From Tilletiopsis washingtonensis (Eukaryota > Basidiomycota > Exobasidiomycetes > Entylomatales), in assembly GCF_003144115.1 (NCBI RefSeq), contig NW_020312019.1, positions 231,780 to 295,779 on the forward strand: DNA of 64,000 bases. The letters run 5' to 3'. Position numbers and translations under genes: made by a program. Position 1 is the stretch's first letter; the number at the start of each line of letters is the position of its first letter. Below are positions 54,177 through 64,000 of this stretch, piece after piece. The notes under the pieces were generated by a model, which saw nothing but the letters and a program-made list of their open reading frames with translations, searched no databases and was not told where the DNA came from.

Positions 54177-56999
54177 TCACTGTCGGTCCTCGATAGTCGG
54201 CTCGCCAAGCGATGCGCCTCGCTGTCTCGCCGTGGCGAGTCGGCGGCCCGCCGCATCAGCCTGCTCCTCGCTCGCTCCGACAGCAAGCAGCGAGCCGGCG
54301 CGCAGACGTCTCTGGCCTGCAGCAGCGTCGCTTGCACTTGCGTCCTGGTGGGCGCCGCGCGACGAGCGCACGGCGGCGGCGCTGCCGCTGCGAGCGCGCA
54401 TCGGCGTCGCTGCCAAGAGAGCGCGGGCGCGAAGGCCGCTGGGGCTCGGTGCACGCCCGTCGCTCTCGTTGCCCGACACGGCACTGCCTGCCGACGAGAC
54501 TCTGCGTCCGAGACTGGGCCGCGACGCCGTGCCGCCTGCGCCGTTTGTGCTGGCTGCGTCCTCGTCCACCGCGCTGAGCGAGAGCGAGAGGTCCTCGACC
54601 GACGCCATGAGGCCGTGAGCCAGCAGAGCGTGCAGCTGCGCAGGCGGCGCCGGCGAGGCACTGCGGCTGGGCGAGAGCAGCTGGTGCGGCGTGGAGGTCG
54701 CTGCCGTGGACTGCGTCGCAAATGTCGGCGGGGCAGCGGCAGACGAGGAGCTGCCCGCACTGGTGTTGCTGCTGCTGCGCGCCTTGCGCGGCGACGTATG
54801 AGGAGTGCCGCTCTGAGTGGCCGGAAGAAGCATCGGCGGCGACAGTGGACGACGAGTAGTGGGTGAGGTGGGCCGCATGCCAGCTGGCGAAGCCGGTCGT
54901 GCACCGGCGCCGTTGCTGCTGCTGGTGGCGACGTAGGACGGCGGTGCACGGCGCAGCGTCGCAGACCAGGCCTCGAGCAGTGCTCTGTCACGCGACGTCT
55001 CCATCTCCTGCGCATTATCTGCGCGCAGCGGCTGCGCCTCAGAGGCGCGCTCGTGCGACGGCGATGTAGGACGTGCCTGCTCCTCTGTGCGTGTCTCGGC
55101 CGCAATGGCGGCAGGCGGCGTGGAGCGTACCTTGTGGCCGCCATTGCGGCGCACGCGATGCGAGAGGCCATCATCGGTCGTAGCGGCGGGAAAGCAGACA
55201 GGCGTTGAGGGCGGCTTGCCGGTGTCGTCTGTCGAGGAAGCGGAGCTCGAGGCTGAGGCAGCGCCCGACGGCGTCGGCGGCAGTGGCGATGCGGCCGCGC
55301 TGTCCTGAGTGCCTCGGTCTGCACCTGGCAGTCCAGCGTCCAGCTCCATCGGCGTGCCGGCGCGCGAAGCAGCTGTCGGAATGTCGCGCGGCATCGGCCC
55401 GTTGAGCCGCTTCCAAGCCTCCTCCTCCTCGGCGAGTCGCTCCTTGCGCAGCTGCGCCTTCTTAGCCTGCCGTCTCGCCTCGCGCCACGTCTCTCCTGGC
55501 CCAGCATACGGCGCATACATCTCGGCGCCGCGGCGCGAGCCTCCCGGCGTCTCCGTCACGACGCTCGTGCGCTCGTGCACGTCGCAGGCGCGTGCCGTGA
55601 AGACGACGCGGATCGCCTTGTGCAAATAGATGCGCGGCGCCGTGCGAGTCGAAGACGTCGAGCCGTCCGCTGCGCTGTCCTGCGCGCCCTTGCTCCGTGC
55701 CGTCGCTGGCGGCGAGCAGAACTGCAGGTGCACAGCAAAGCGTAGCGTGTCACGCGCTGCAGCTGTGCTTTGCCGTGCATTGGCCGCCGGCGATGAGCGA
55801 GGCGAGCCTGGCGCCGCCGGCGACGCAGGTGCAGTGACGGCCGGCAGCGCTAGGCACTTCTGCCGCACGAACGTCTTGGTACCCGGCGGCATGTCGCGCA
55901 GGTCGTACGGCACCAGAAAGAGCTTGACGGCGGTACGCTCCGCGTTCTGGATCATCAGCTGCACCTGTCCTTGCGGCGGCACGCGGTAGCCGGGAAAGAC
56001 GGGTGCAGCGCCTGCATCGCTGCCGCTACGGCCTGGCACTGGTGCAGCAGCGCCGACGCTGGCCATGAGAGGCGCTTCGAGATGCGGCGCCCATTCTCCG
56101 TGCGATGCTTTCGCCTCTGCCGCAGCTCGTGCCAGCAGCTCCGTCGCATCTGCGCCGGGCGGGCGCTGCGCCGCATCGAGGCCGAGCAGGCGGCCGACGT
56201 AGTGCGCCTCGAGGTCGATGGTGCCCACGTACGGGCTGTGCTGGCTGGGCTTCGACGATACCGGCGCCGCCGCGACGCCCTCGAGGCTGTAGAAGTGCGC
56301 CGGAAACTCCAGCGCCACATGCGGCGGACAGCGACGCGCTGCACTGCCTGCCGCAGCGCCCAGCACGCCGAGCTCGGCGGCGAAGAGCAGCGGGCGCGAG
56401 GGCACACTCGACATGCGGCCCGAGAGCAGCGACTCTTCGTAGCTGCCTACGAAGCTGCTCGAGGCGCACTGCGGACTGCCGGGTGTCGACATGCGCCGCC
56501 GCGCCAAGGAGCTCGGACTGCTGCTGGCGCTGCTGCTGCCAAACGGACTGAAGGCACACGGCGGCGAGACGGAGAGATGCCGTGCGCCGCCAGCCAGGGC
56601 ACCAGCAAGCGGCGTGGGGTTTGAGACGCTGCGTGCAAAGGAGCGCGGCGCCGAGGAGAGGCTGCCGCTGCTGTTGCTGCCGTCGCTGCTGCTGCTCATG
56701 CCGACGGCCAGGCCGCTGAGCTCGCTGTGTGCTCGCCGCGGCGCCGCATGGCTGCCCCAGCGCGGCGGCGAGGCCAGCGGCGACGTCTCGCGCGGCGAGT
56801 GCGGGTGCGCAGCGGGAGCGAGGCGGCGCGGCGAGACGGCGTCGGAGGGCCAGCGGCCCGGCGAGGAGAGGAGCGGCGAGGGCGAGAGCGAGGCGGTGCG
56901 CTTGGTGTGCCGCATGTCGCCGCTGCTGCTGCCGCTGGCCTCGCTGAGCTCGCGCGGCACGAGCGGGCTGCGCGGCGCGGGCACCGTGGGTGCGACCAT
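54177..56999 (-). CDS. Atos/FAM214-like protein
   Basis: A single 940-codon exon. Two separated blocks match the Atos (FAM214) family. The first is near 184-270, beginning SFVGSYEESLLSGRMSSVPS and including SPYVGTIDLEAHYVGRLLG. The second is near 331-470, with YRVPPQGQVQLMIQNAERT, then VKLFLVPYDLRDMPPGTKTF, and later PRIYLHKAIRVVFTARACDV. The second block corresponds to the domain annotated as 'chromosome segregation during meiosis' in fission yeast; animal Atos proteins regulate transcription. The remainder is Ser/Pro/Ala/Arg-rich and probably disordered, and the last ~300 residues have no motif. The biochemical role in fungi is not known. No intron is needed, which contrasts with the neighbours. 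Confidence 0.85.
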   Translation of the reverse strand: MVAPTVPAPRSPLVPRELSEASGSSSGDMRHTKRTASLSPSPLLSSPGRWPSDAVSPRRLAPAAHPHSPRETSPLASPPRWGSHAAPRRAHSELSGLAVGMSSSSDGSNSSGSLSSAPRSFARSVSNPTPLAGALAGGARHLSVSPPCAFSPFGSSSASSSPSSLARRRMSTPGSPQCASSSFVGSYEESLLSGRMSSVPSRPLLFAAELGVLGAAAGSAARRCPPHVALEFPAHFYSLEGVAAAPVSSKPSQHSPYVGTIDLEAHYVGRLLGLDAAQRPPGADATELLARAAAEAKASHGEWAPHLEAPLMASVGAAAPVPGRSGSDAGAAPVFPGYRVPPQGQVQLMIQNAERTAVKLFLVPYDLRDMPPGTKTFVRQKCLALPAVTAPASPAAPGSPRSSPAANARQSTAAARDTLRFAVHLQFCSPPATARSKGAQDSAADGSTSSTRTAPRIYLHKAIRVVFTARACDVHERTSVVTETPGGSRRGAEMYAPYAGPGETWREARRQAKKAQLRKERLAEEEEAWKRLNGPMPRDIPTAASRAGTPMELDAGLPGADRGTQDSAAASPLPPTPSGAASASSSASSTDDTGKPPSTPVCFPAATTDDGLSHRVRRNGGHKVRSTPPAAIAAETRTEEQARPTSPSHERASEAQPLRADNAQEMETSRDRALLEAWSATLRRAPPSYVATSSSNGAGARPASPAGMRPTSPTTRRPLSPPMLLPATQSGTPHTSPRKARSSSNTSAGSSSSAAAPPTFATQSTAATSTPHQLLSPSRSASPAPPAQLHALLAHGLMASVEDLSLSLSAVDEDAASTNGAGGTASRPSLGRRVSSAGSAVSGNESDGRAPSPSGLRARALLAATPMRARSGSAAAVRSSRGAHQDASASDAAAGQRRLRAGSLLAVGASEEQADAAGRRLATARQRGASLGEPTIEDRQ

Positions 57000-57943
57000 G
57001 ATGTGAGTGTGGGGAATGTACGATGCTAAATGTATGCGTCGCTAGAAGCGACGGAGCACGGCGTGCAGTGTGTCAGGCCAGGCCGTGCCAGCAGGCGACG
57101 CCCCCTGCCCCGGCTGGCGAGTGGAGGGCGCGGGCGAAGAGGCTGCCGGCGATGCCGAGGCTGCGAGCCGCAGCAGCGGCAGGCAGGGCAGCGCAGAGGC
57201 CACGACGGCGCGGGAGAGGGCGCGGCACGGTGGCCAGGTGGGGTGCGAGCGGTGCAAGGATGGGAGATGGAGGAGGAGAGGACGAGAAAGCGGGGCTGGC
57301 GGGCCTTTGATAGGGCGCCCGGCGCCGCCAAAAAGGAGCAGCGCGGCGCGCCAGCAGCCGCACCCGCTCGGTTGCCGGGAGCGGCAGCGGGCGCCGCCGC
57401 CGCATGCCTCGCCGATGCCGTGGCGCCGCGCCGCGCATGCCCCCCGCGCGCCCGCAAGCGCCTGCCTCGGCGCGCGTGGCCGGCCGTTGCGCCTCGCGCT
57501 TGCATGCGGCGAGGCCCGATCTGCCGGTGGCTGGCGCTTTCGCCTTCTTCTGACCTGATCTGGGCCGACATGCGAGGTGATTTGGAGCCAATTCGTCACT
57601 CCTGGCTGCGTGTCCTCGCTCGGCTGTGCCATACGGTGGAGGTGCCGTGGCCAGCTAACGCCGTCGCGTGCTGTCCGCCATGCCATCCACGATCGCTGAG
57701 TTCGCAGGCCTGCGGCGTAGGTGGACGATCCTTAGCACGCCGCTTCACCCCGTCAGCAAGCGCCATCCATCTGGGTCACACCCGTCGAGCAATGGGGTGC
57801 AGTGTAACATTGAAAGCTGATCATCTTCGCCGTCTCCGCCGCCGGCGCTCCATCGTCGTACCCAGGTCTCTCCCTCCCTCTCATCACACAAGTACAGAGC
57901 ATGTGCACAGGAGCAATGCAGTAGCAGCAGCAATGACGCGCGC
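57000..57943. other. Atos-like promoter and RPS5 3' region
   Basis: 944 bp without a supported gene. The frames are Arg/Pro/Ala-rich on both strands. It should contain the promoter and leader of the Atos-like gene and the 3' UTR of RPS5, both on the minus strand. No RNA gene was recognised. Confidence 0.45.
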
Positions 57944-59211
57944 TTAACGGTTGCTCTTGGCGACACGCTCGAGCTCGTCCCGCTTCTTGATGGCGTACGA
58001 GTTCGACGAGCCCTTGGCCGCGTTGATCAGCTCGTCGGCGAGGCACTCGGCCACCGACTTGACCTGAGGGTGGGGAGCACGGCATCAGCAGCTGCTCTAT
58101 CGACCTGCACGCTCATTCCGCCCTCTCTGCGTCCCTCTCCGACCATCTCCTGCGAATGGCACTCACGTTGCGGAAGGCCGACTCGCGGCAGCCCGTGGTG
58201 ATGAGCGTGATGCTCTGGTTGACGCGGCGCAGCGGCGACACGTCGACGGCCTGGCGGCGGACAGTGCCCTGCGAGCCAATGCGCGTCGAGTCCTCGCGCG
58301 GGCCGGTGTTGACGATGGCGTCGACAAGGACCTGGACGGGGTTCTGGTCCGAGAGCAGGTGGATGATCTCGAAGGCGTGGGCAACAATGCGCACAGCCAT
58401 GAGCTTCTTGCCGTTGTTGCGGCCGTGCATCATGAGCCTGGCGGGAGAAGGGGTGAGAACGCGTTCTCGACGCCAGCGGGAGAGGGCATCCTCGGCGCCA
58501 TCCGCAGCCGCAGCTTGCGCTCCAGCACCCTGCGCCGCAGCCGCGCTCGCCCCGACTCCCATCTGCACACACCGCACAACACTCACGAGTTGACAAGGCG
58601 CTCAACGATAGGCATCTGGGCCTTCTTGAACTGCTTGCTGGCATAGCGGCCGGCCGTGTGCGGCACGTACACGGCGTTGCGCAGCGAGATGTAGTCCGTG
58701 AGGGAGATGTCCTTGACCTCGACCTCCGACGCGTCCCACTTGCCGAAGAGCTGGGAGAGGAAGCGCATCAGCATGCGTCCGGCGCGACTTGTGCATCCTG
58801 TCGCAGTGCCACCAATGGCGCGTCACCACGAGGTGATTGCCGCTGGCCGGCTCACTGCTGCGGCCAGCTACTGCACTGCCAGCCCTACACCTGCTGTGCG
58901 CCATCTACGACGCCGACAGCGCGTCCTTCGTGCCGCCCCATTGCCCGCCCGTGCTGTCCATCGCTGCCCACGACCCAGCCTTGCCTGCTCCACTCGCGCC
59001 GGACCCTTCCAGTGGCGCGAGTGGAGCGCAGCCGTGCCCTTCGATGGTGAGGAGGCGTCGCTGCTGGCGCTGCCATGGCGCCACTGTGATGCCCTCCTCT
59101 TCGTGTGGCGCGTCCATCGCCCCACTGCTCCGCGGCGCAGCTCACCTTGACGGAGCCCTGGTTCGGCAGCGAGACAGCCGCGATGTCCTTGGGCACACCG
59201 ACGCGAGCCAT
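57944..59211 (-). CDS. RPS5: 40S ribosomal protein uS7 (S5)
   Basis: A 206-residue small-subunit head protein that contacts mRNA and the E-site tRNA. Exons: 59211-59146, 58750-58587, 58437-58167, 58063-57944. Conserved blocks are [80 protein letters not shown] and the C-terminal [20 protein letters not shown]. Length is close to animal S5 (204) and shorter than yeast Rps5 (225), because the N-terminal extension is short. The first intron is 395 bp after only 22 codons, the longest intron found here. A long early intron is common in ribosomal protein genes. Confidence 0.96.
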
Positions 59212-59600
59212 GATGACGGAGAACGGAGGGTCGGAGAAGGTGGGTCGGGAAAGGAGGCCGTGAGGAGTTGCAAGACAGAAGCGGAGTCTTGCAGCGGGAC
59301 CGGAGAAGAGGCGGGGAGCTTGAGGTGGTGAGGGTGCTGGTGGAGAGGCAGGCGATCCGAGGCGGGAGTGGAAGCCGCGCGGCGTGCCGCCGCTGCTGCT
59401 GCCGTCGCGGCGCGCTGCGGCTGCATTGCGCGTCGCCCGCCAGGCGCGGTTGCCGCAGTCGCGCTCGCGAGGGCGAGCCACTTCGCAAGCGCACGTGATG
59501 CTGTTCTCACGCTCCGTCCGTGCTGCTCCCACGCTCTGCTCCCCTCCAGCGCCGCCCCATCATCATGCCAGGGCCCGCACTTTGCATGCATGCTCATTGC
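59212..59600. other. RPS5 promoter and RPN5 3' region
   Basis: 389 bp between two minus-strand genes. It contains the 10-bp palindrome GCATGCATGC near 59584-59593, at the RPN5 end. No coding sequence. Confidence 0.4.
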
Positions 59601-61865
59601 CTATGCCGGCGCCACCAGGCCCGCCTTGGAGATGGCATGCTCGCGGCTGATCAGGTGGCTCGTCGCCTCGACGAGCGCCAGCAGCTGGCCCATGTCGGCG
59701 CTCCAGGCGTTGAGGTGCTCGGCCGTCTCGCGCCGCTTCACAAACGCCACGACGCCCGCCGGCCGGTCGATCTTGCCGTACACGGTGCCGCCCTGCACGA
59801 GCTTCGCGAGCGCCGCCTCGGCCGCGTCGGGCGAGAGGTCAAGCAGCTCGCTGAGCCGCTGCAGCGTGATCTTCGTGTAGTACTTGGCGATCACGCGGAT
59901 GTTCTGCAGCCGTGCGGGTCAGCAATGAGATGGAGCGAGCGCAAAACGCGAGGGCCGAGAGGTGTGCTGGCTGCGGCCGCAGAACGCTGCGACTACCCAC
60001 TGGCGCTCCCGCGGCAAATCACGAGAGCATCCGCGCATTCCCTGCCTCTTGCTCGCACAAAGCTGCACTACTCACGTGCTCAACGACCCGCTTGTGCAGC
60101 TCCTCCCAGCGGTAGTCGCCGTCAGTGCCAGGCTCGAATGTAGGCGTGGCGCGCAGCAGCGGGCCGTACAGCGCCTCGATGCCGGGCCAGCGCATGAGCT
60201 CGGGCGTCGTGAAGCACTTGAGCAGGTTCCTGCGGTGAGCCGTGGTCAGCATCTCTGCACGCATGGAACAGGCCTTGCCTACGCACTTGTGCTCCGGCAC
60301 GCGCTCCAGCCCCTCCGTCTCTTCGACACGCGCCATCAGATCGCTCTGCTCGTTGTCGTACGGCGCCAGCACGAGGAAGACGACGACGCTGCGCAGCACC
60401 TCGCGCGCCCGCGCCTCGTCGCGCTGAATCCGTGGCGTCGCCAGCACGGCACGCGCGTACCGGCAAACGTCGAGGTGCTTCTTCTCGTGCAGTGCGTAGC
60501 GCTCCATGAGCGCATAGTACGTCAATTTCAGGTCCTGGGAATGAGACATGTCAGCGGGTGATGGTAAAGGCGCTCTCCTGTAGCCACACACATGGTTGCG
60601 CGAGTCGTCGAAGAACTTGGTGTTGATCTTGCGCGAGACGATGTTGCAGCGCGTGTAGTCGCCCTTCTCGAGGTTGAGGCGCATCTGCTCGAGAATGAAC
60701 GACGTCTTCTCGCGGCGGCCCATGCTGCCGAACGTCTCGACGGCCAGCTCCTGCAGCGCCTCGGTGGCGCCCGCCACGTCGCCGCGCGAGTAGAGAATCG
60801 AGGAGAGCAGCCGTGTCACGCGTGCCCGCTCCACCTCCACGAAGATCTGGACGCCGCCGTGGTCAGCAACGGCATGAGAAGTCGGCCGCTAGAAGCTGTC
60901 CAGCAGGATGCGGCGCGCTGCGCAGCTGTTCACGCCTCGTCGACGCTATGACAGACTATCGTCCCTTGCCAGAGCTCCAGGACGTGAAGCTGCCATCGCC
61001 CGATTCACCGACCCCTACTTCGTCCCTCTGGCGCGCTCCAACGTTGCCGCAGCTCATAGCAGCCCGAGGCCATCTAGCAGCTTCGGGCACGCCGTAGAGT
61101 CCCGGCGCCACCAACGCACGGCCAGACTGCCGATTCTCACGCCCTGCACTCACCTTGCCCTCGGTCACGGTGCGCAGGCTCTCGATGAGCTTCATGCGCT
61201 GCTCCTCATCGACGCCCTCGTTGCCCACGGCGCGCGCCTCTTCCATGAGCTTCTGCACGCGCGGCTCGAGCTGGCCCTCGCCCTTGTCCTCGATCTCGCG
61301 CTCCTCGCCCGCCTTGCGCTTTTTCTCGTCCTTCTCCTTGGCCGCCTTCTCCTGCTCGCTCGGCTCGTCGAGCGGGTCCAGCTCGCCCATCTCCTCGTCG
61401 ACGTCCGGCTCGCCGGGCGCGTGCAGGAAGCGCATCGCCAGCTGCACCATGCGCGTCACGGCCTGCTTCAATTGGCCGTGCTTGCGCGCCAGCGCGCCCA
61501 GCGTCTCGGCCAGCAGCGCCCAGTCCGTCTGCTTGGCCGATGGCGAGATGCGGATGAGCAGAATGCTGAGCAGCAGCAGGCGTGTTGTGCTCGTCAGGTC
61601 GGCCGCCTGCGAGAGCGAGCGGGTCAGCTGTGGATCAAAAGTAGCAGCAATAGAGTCACACACGTTGCGCGCCTTCTTCTCGAGCGCATTGAGCTTCTCA
61701 AGCGCCTCGGGCAGCTTGCCGGACTGTGATGGGCGCACGCGGTCAGCAAACGAGGGTGTGCGGCTTTGCGGCGCCACGCACCGAGGCTAGCTGGCGCGCT
61801 GTCGGCTCGAGGGCATCGACGTCGGGCGAGAGGTCGGCCTCCTGCTTCTTCTCGGCGGCGTTCAT
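59601..61865 (-). CDS. RPN5: 26S proteasome regulatory lid subunit RPN5 (PSMD12)
   Basis: A 518-residue PCI-domain scaffold protein of the proteasome lid. Exons: 61865-61782, 61723-61664, 61606-61154, 60846-60592, 60534-60287, 60229-60076, 59903-59601. Recognisable blocks are LEKLNALEKKARN-AADLTSTTRLLL, IFVEVERARVTRLLSSIL, LELA-type helices, FILEQMRLNLEKGDYTRC, LKLTYYALMERYALHEKKHL and the PCI end NIRVIAKYYTKITLQRLSEL. An acidic/lysine insert (EKAAKEKDEKKRKAGEERE) lies near 110-135 and makes the protein longer than most homologues. Intron 2 is 57 nt with no in-frame stop, so its retention would still be translated. I removed it because the family shows no insert at that point. Intron 3 is about 307 bp. 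Confidence 0.93.
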
Positions 61866-62194
61866 GGCTGCGGCGGCCAGGCGCGAAGCAGAGATACGAG
61901 AGATGAAGTGATGTGAGAGTGTGAGGTACGCGGCAGGTGCGAGAGGGTGTCCAAGGTGGCAGATGCGGCGAGGGAGGAGCAGGTGGAGTGGAGTGAGAAG
62001 GGGCGCGCTGGAGGCGAGGTGCTGTCCGTGCGCCGCTGACGACGCGTGCTGCTCCCACGCTCCTCCAGGCTGCACGTGACGCCGGCGCCTGGTGCGCTTG
62101 GCTGGCAGGCAAGCACGGCGCCCGGCCTTGCTCCACTCCACGTCCTCCACTCCTCGCCTCTCCTTCTCGCCTCACCGCCGCCGCTCGGCCCGCC
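61866..62194. promoter_or_regulatory. Shared upstream region of RPN5 and SLD2
   Basis: 329 bp between divergent start codons. It holds ACGCGT at 62042-62047 and GGTGGCAGA at 61955-61963, the latter one base from the yeast proteasome-associated control element GGTGGCAAA. Both are sequence matches only. Confidence 0.4.
62042..62047. promoter_or_regulatory. ACGCGT (MCB-like) site upstream of SLD2
   Basis: An ACGCGT hexamer lies about 150 bp before the SLD2 start codon. It is the MBF core site in yeasts. With the similar site before ORC4 it is suggestive of G1/S control, not proof. Confidence 0.35.
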
Positions 62195-64000
62195 ATGGAG
62201 GCCCTGCTGGCGCGCGACCTCAAGGTCTGGCAGCGCGCCTTCCGTGCCGAGGTGTGTGCGCGGCACGCGCTGTGCTGCACGGGCCCTGGCTGACATCGTG
62301 TCTCGCAGCACGGGCGCGAGCCGTCCAAGAAGGACATGGCGCAGCACCCCGAGATCGCAGACACGTACAACACCTGGTCCGCCATCCGCGCCGCCACCTC
62401 CAAGCCTGCAGCGCGCGCGTCGGCTAGCAGCACCAGCGGCAGCAAGGCCCAGCGCACGGCCCGCGCCAGCAGCAGCCGCAGCGCGGGCGAGAGCAGCCGC
62501 TCGGCGGCGTCGTCGAGCGCTCTGCCGCCGGTGACGCCGACGAAGAAGCGGCGGCCAGCAGCAGCGACGCCGCGCACGCCGGCACCGCCGGAGACACCGA
62601 AGGGCGTGGCTGCAGCATCGGCGCGCTCGCCCTTCCGCACGCCCTCGCGGCCACGCTCCGCCGCGCGGCCAGCTGCCGGCGAGACGAGCGCTGCTGCCGC
62701 GTCGACAGCGACACCAGGACGCAATCCCTTCGCGACGCCCTCGCGCAACCCCTGGGCCACGCCCTCGCGTGCCGTGCCGCCACGCACGCCGGGGTCCGCC
62801 GAGAGCGTGCGTTCTGTGGTCAACTACCCCGACCTGAGGCCGAGCCGCTCGCCCACCACGCCCGGCGGCGGCAGCGGCGGCTACGAGGCGGTGCGCTCGC
62901 CCGCGGCGCTGCGCAGTCTGCTCGCCTCGCGCTCGCCCGGCGGCGGCAGCAGCTCGCGGCGGCGCGTCGAGATGGCTCGCACCGAGGCGGCGCTGCGTGT
63001 GGCATATACGCCGCGCACGAAGGCGCGCAAGCGCCTGCGCGGTGACGAGGTGCCGCCAACACCAGCACGCGCTCCTAAGCGTGGGCGCGGCTCGGAGACG
63101 CTCGGCGTACCTTCAGGTCCTCTGGTGAACGAGGCTGGCGGCAGCTGGGCGCGTACGGCCAGCGGCAGCCAGAGCCTCAGCCAGCAGCCTGCGTCGCCGC
63201 AGGACGAAGAGATGTTCGGCCCGTCGCCCGTCAAGCGCGGCCCGAAGGCATACGTGCCGCTGCTGCCTTCGCGACCGTCGGCGGCAGTCGCGATGGAAGA
63301 GGATAGCGACAGCGAAGATGACGACGATGAGAGCGGCGATCTGGTCGCGGGCCCGTTGAGCAGCACATTGCGCTCCGAGGCTCGTGCTCCAGGCGAGGCA
63401 GGTGCTGCGCCGCTGCAGGACGAGCGGCTTGCCACGCCGCCACGCCGCGAGCGCATCAAGCCTAGGGCCGAGCGGCAGCGTGTCGAGCTCGACGATGATG
63501 ACGATGAAGAGGCAGAGGTGCAGGAGCTCATCATCCGCCCATACCAGCGCTACGGCGCCGTGCGAGCCGGCCTGCAAGGCGAGGCCTCCGACGACTCAAG
63601 CTCCGACTCAGATGGCGGCGCGGCTTTCTCGCATCTCCGCGCAGGTGAGCGGCGACGGCGACGGCACGGCCTTGCCACCGCCACGCCTCCGCCGCCCGAC
63701 TCTCCAGCGGACATCTCGACGCAGCAGAACAGCGACGCGCCCGGGCTGGAACGTCTCACGCTGGCGTCGCCGCAGACGAAGCATGCACGGGCATACGTGC
63801 GCGCACGCGAGGCCGAGGCGCTGGAGCATCTGCTGGGCGGCGGCGCCGAAACGCTGGAGCTCGAGGCGGAGCAGGCGCCCGTCGAGCCCGAGGGCGGCAG
63901 CAAGAAGGCCAAGAGCTGGGGCGAGGCAAAGGCGCGCGAGCAGGTCAGCAAGGGCAAGGGTCGCAAGAAGCGCTACGACGCCTCGCCGCCGCCCGAGCGC
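62195..64000 (+). CDS. SLD2: DNA replication regulator SLD2 (5' part, cut by window end)
   Basis: Exons 62195-62251 and 62309 to the edge give 583 codons so far, with no stop reached. The N-terminus carries the Sld2/RecQ4 homology region: LKVWQRAFRAEHGREPSKKD, then MAQHPEIADTYNTWSAIRA. Sld2, phosphorylated by S-phase CDK, binds Dpb11 and allows CMG helicase assembly. The protein then becomes Ser/Thr/Pro/Arg-rich, with many TP and SP sites followed by basic residues (for example TPTKKR, SPFRTPSR, ATPGRNP, ATPSRNP, SPVKRG). Acidic Ser/Asp runs appear near 390 and 450, then basic patches towards the edge (SKKAKSW, GKGRKKRYD). The gene is divergent from RPN5. Confidence 0.85.

Noticed and set aside
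58751-59145. Possible intronic snoRNA in RPS5
   Set aside because: No paired C box (RTGATGA) and D box (CTGA) with terminal stem could be found on the transcribed strand.
61607-61663. Treating this RPN5 segment as coding
   Set aside because: It has donor, branch-like CTGAC and acceptor, and removal restores the family's LEKKxR-xADLxSTxR spacing. It is kept as a finding about possible retention only.
61955-61963. GGTGGCAGA near RPN5, one base from the yeast proteasome control element
   Set aside because: Rpn4-type regulation is established for ascomycete yeasts; one near-match in a GC-rich gap is not enough to call a site.

Overview
The window is nuclear DNA from a GC-rich, intron-rich fungus, most likely a basidiomycete yeast or yeast-like fungus. 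A Ustilaginomycotina or Microbotryomycetes affinity would fit the compact genes, the many introns of about 50-60 bp with GTGAGT or GTGCGT donors and CTGAC-like branch sites, and strongly GC-biased third codon positions. The class is an inference and I did not prove it. No rRNA, tRNA, CRISPR, viral or transposable element was recognised. All exon joins given here were worked out by eye from splice signals, reading frame and family similarity, and every multi-exon model closes in frame.

Layout. 0.7-5.4 kb (+): SNF2 ATPase with an internal RING finger (Rad5/HLTF type). 5.7-7.7 kb: divergent mitochondrial pair, ribosomal protein bL32m (-) and COX11 (+). 8.1-13.0 kb (-): a 1582-residue adenylation-carrier-membrane/left-handed beta-helix protein resembling polylysine-synthetase-type NRPS-like enzymes, followed by 2.5 kb without a gene. 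15.5-19.6 kb (-): importin-9/Kap114 in 15 exons. 19.9-22.5 kb (-): DCAF11-like WD40 protein. 23.0-25.1 kb (+): cytosolic aspartyl-tRNA synthetase. 25.4-27.2 kb (-): pyruvate dehydrogenase E2. 27.7-29.9 kb (-): Baeyer-Villiger/FMO-type flavoprotein. 30.5-33.0 kb (+): ORC4. 33.1-37.2 kb (-): a 1364-residue low-complexity protein of unknown function, followed by 3.6 kb without a gene. 40.8-43.7 kb (-): bifunctional purine enzyme ADE5,7. 44.1-46.7 kb (+): UTP25. 46.8-49.7 kb (-): GATA-type zinc-finger protein. 50.0-52.2 kb (+): OXR1-like TLDc protein. 52.5-53.9 kb (+): mitochondrial ribosomal protein uL1m. 54.2-57.0 kb (-): Atos/FAM214-like protein. 57.9-59.2 kb (-): ribosomal protein uS7 (RPS5). 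59.6-61.9 kb (-): proteasome lid subunit RPN5. 62.2 kb to the window end (+): SLD2, cut by the window edge.

The genes are mostly housekeeping: replication initiation (ORC4, SLD2), damage tolerance (Rad5-like), ribosome biogenesis and translation (UTP25, uS7, AspRS), mitochondrial translation and respiration (bL32m, uL1m, COX11, PDH-E2), proteolysis (RPN5, DCAF11), nuclear import and purine synthesis. Many are divergent pairs sharing 250-580 bp of upstream DNA. The most unusual items are the NRPS-like membrane enzyme, an ORC4 whose Walker B acidic pair is replaced, the flavoprotein with a 50-bp tandem duplication next to its start codon, and two large, apparently non-coding upstream regions.
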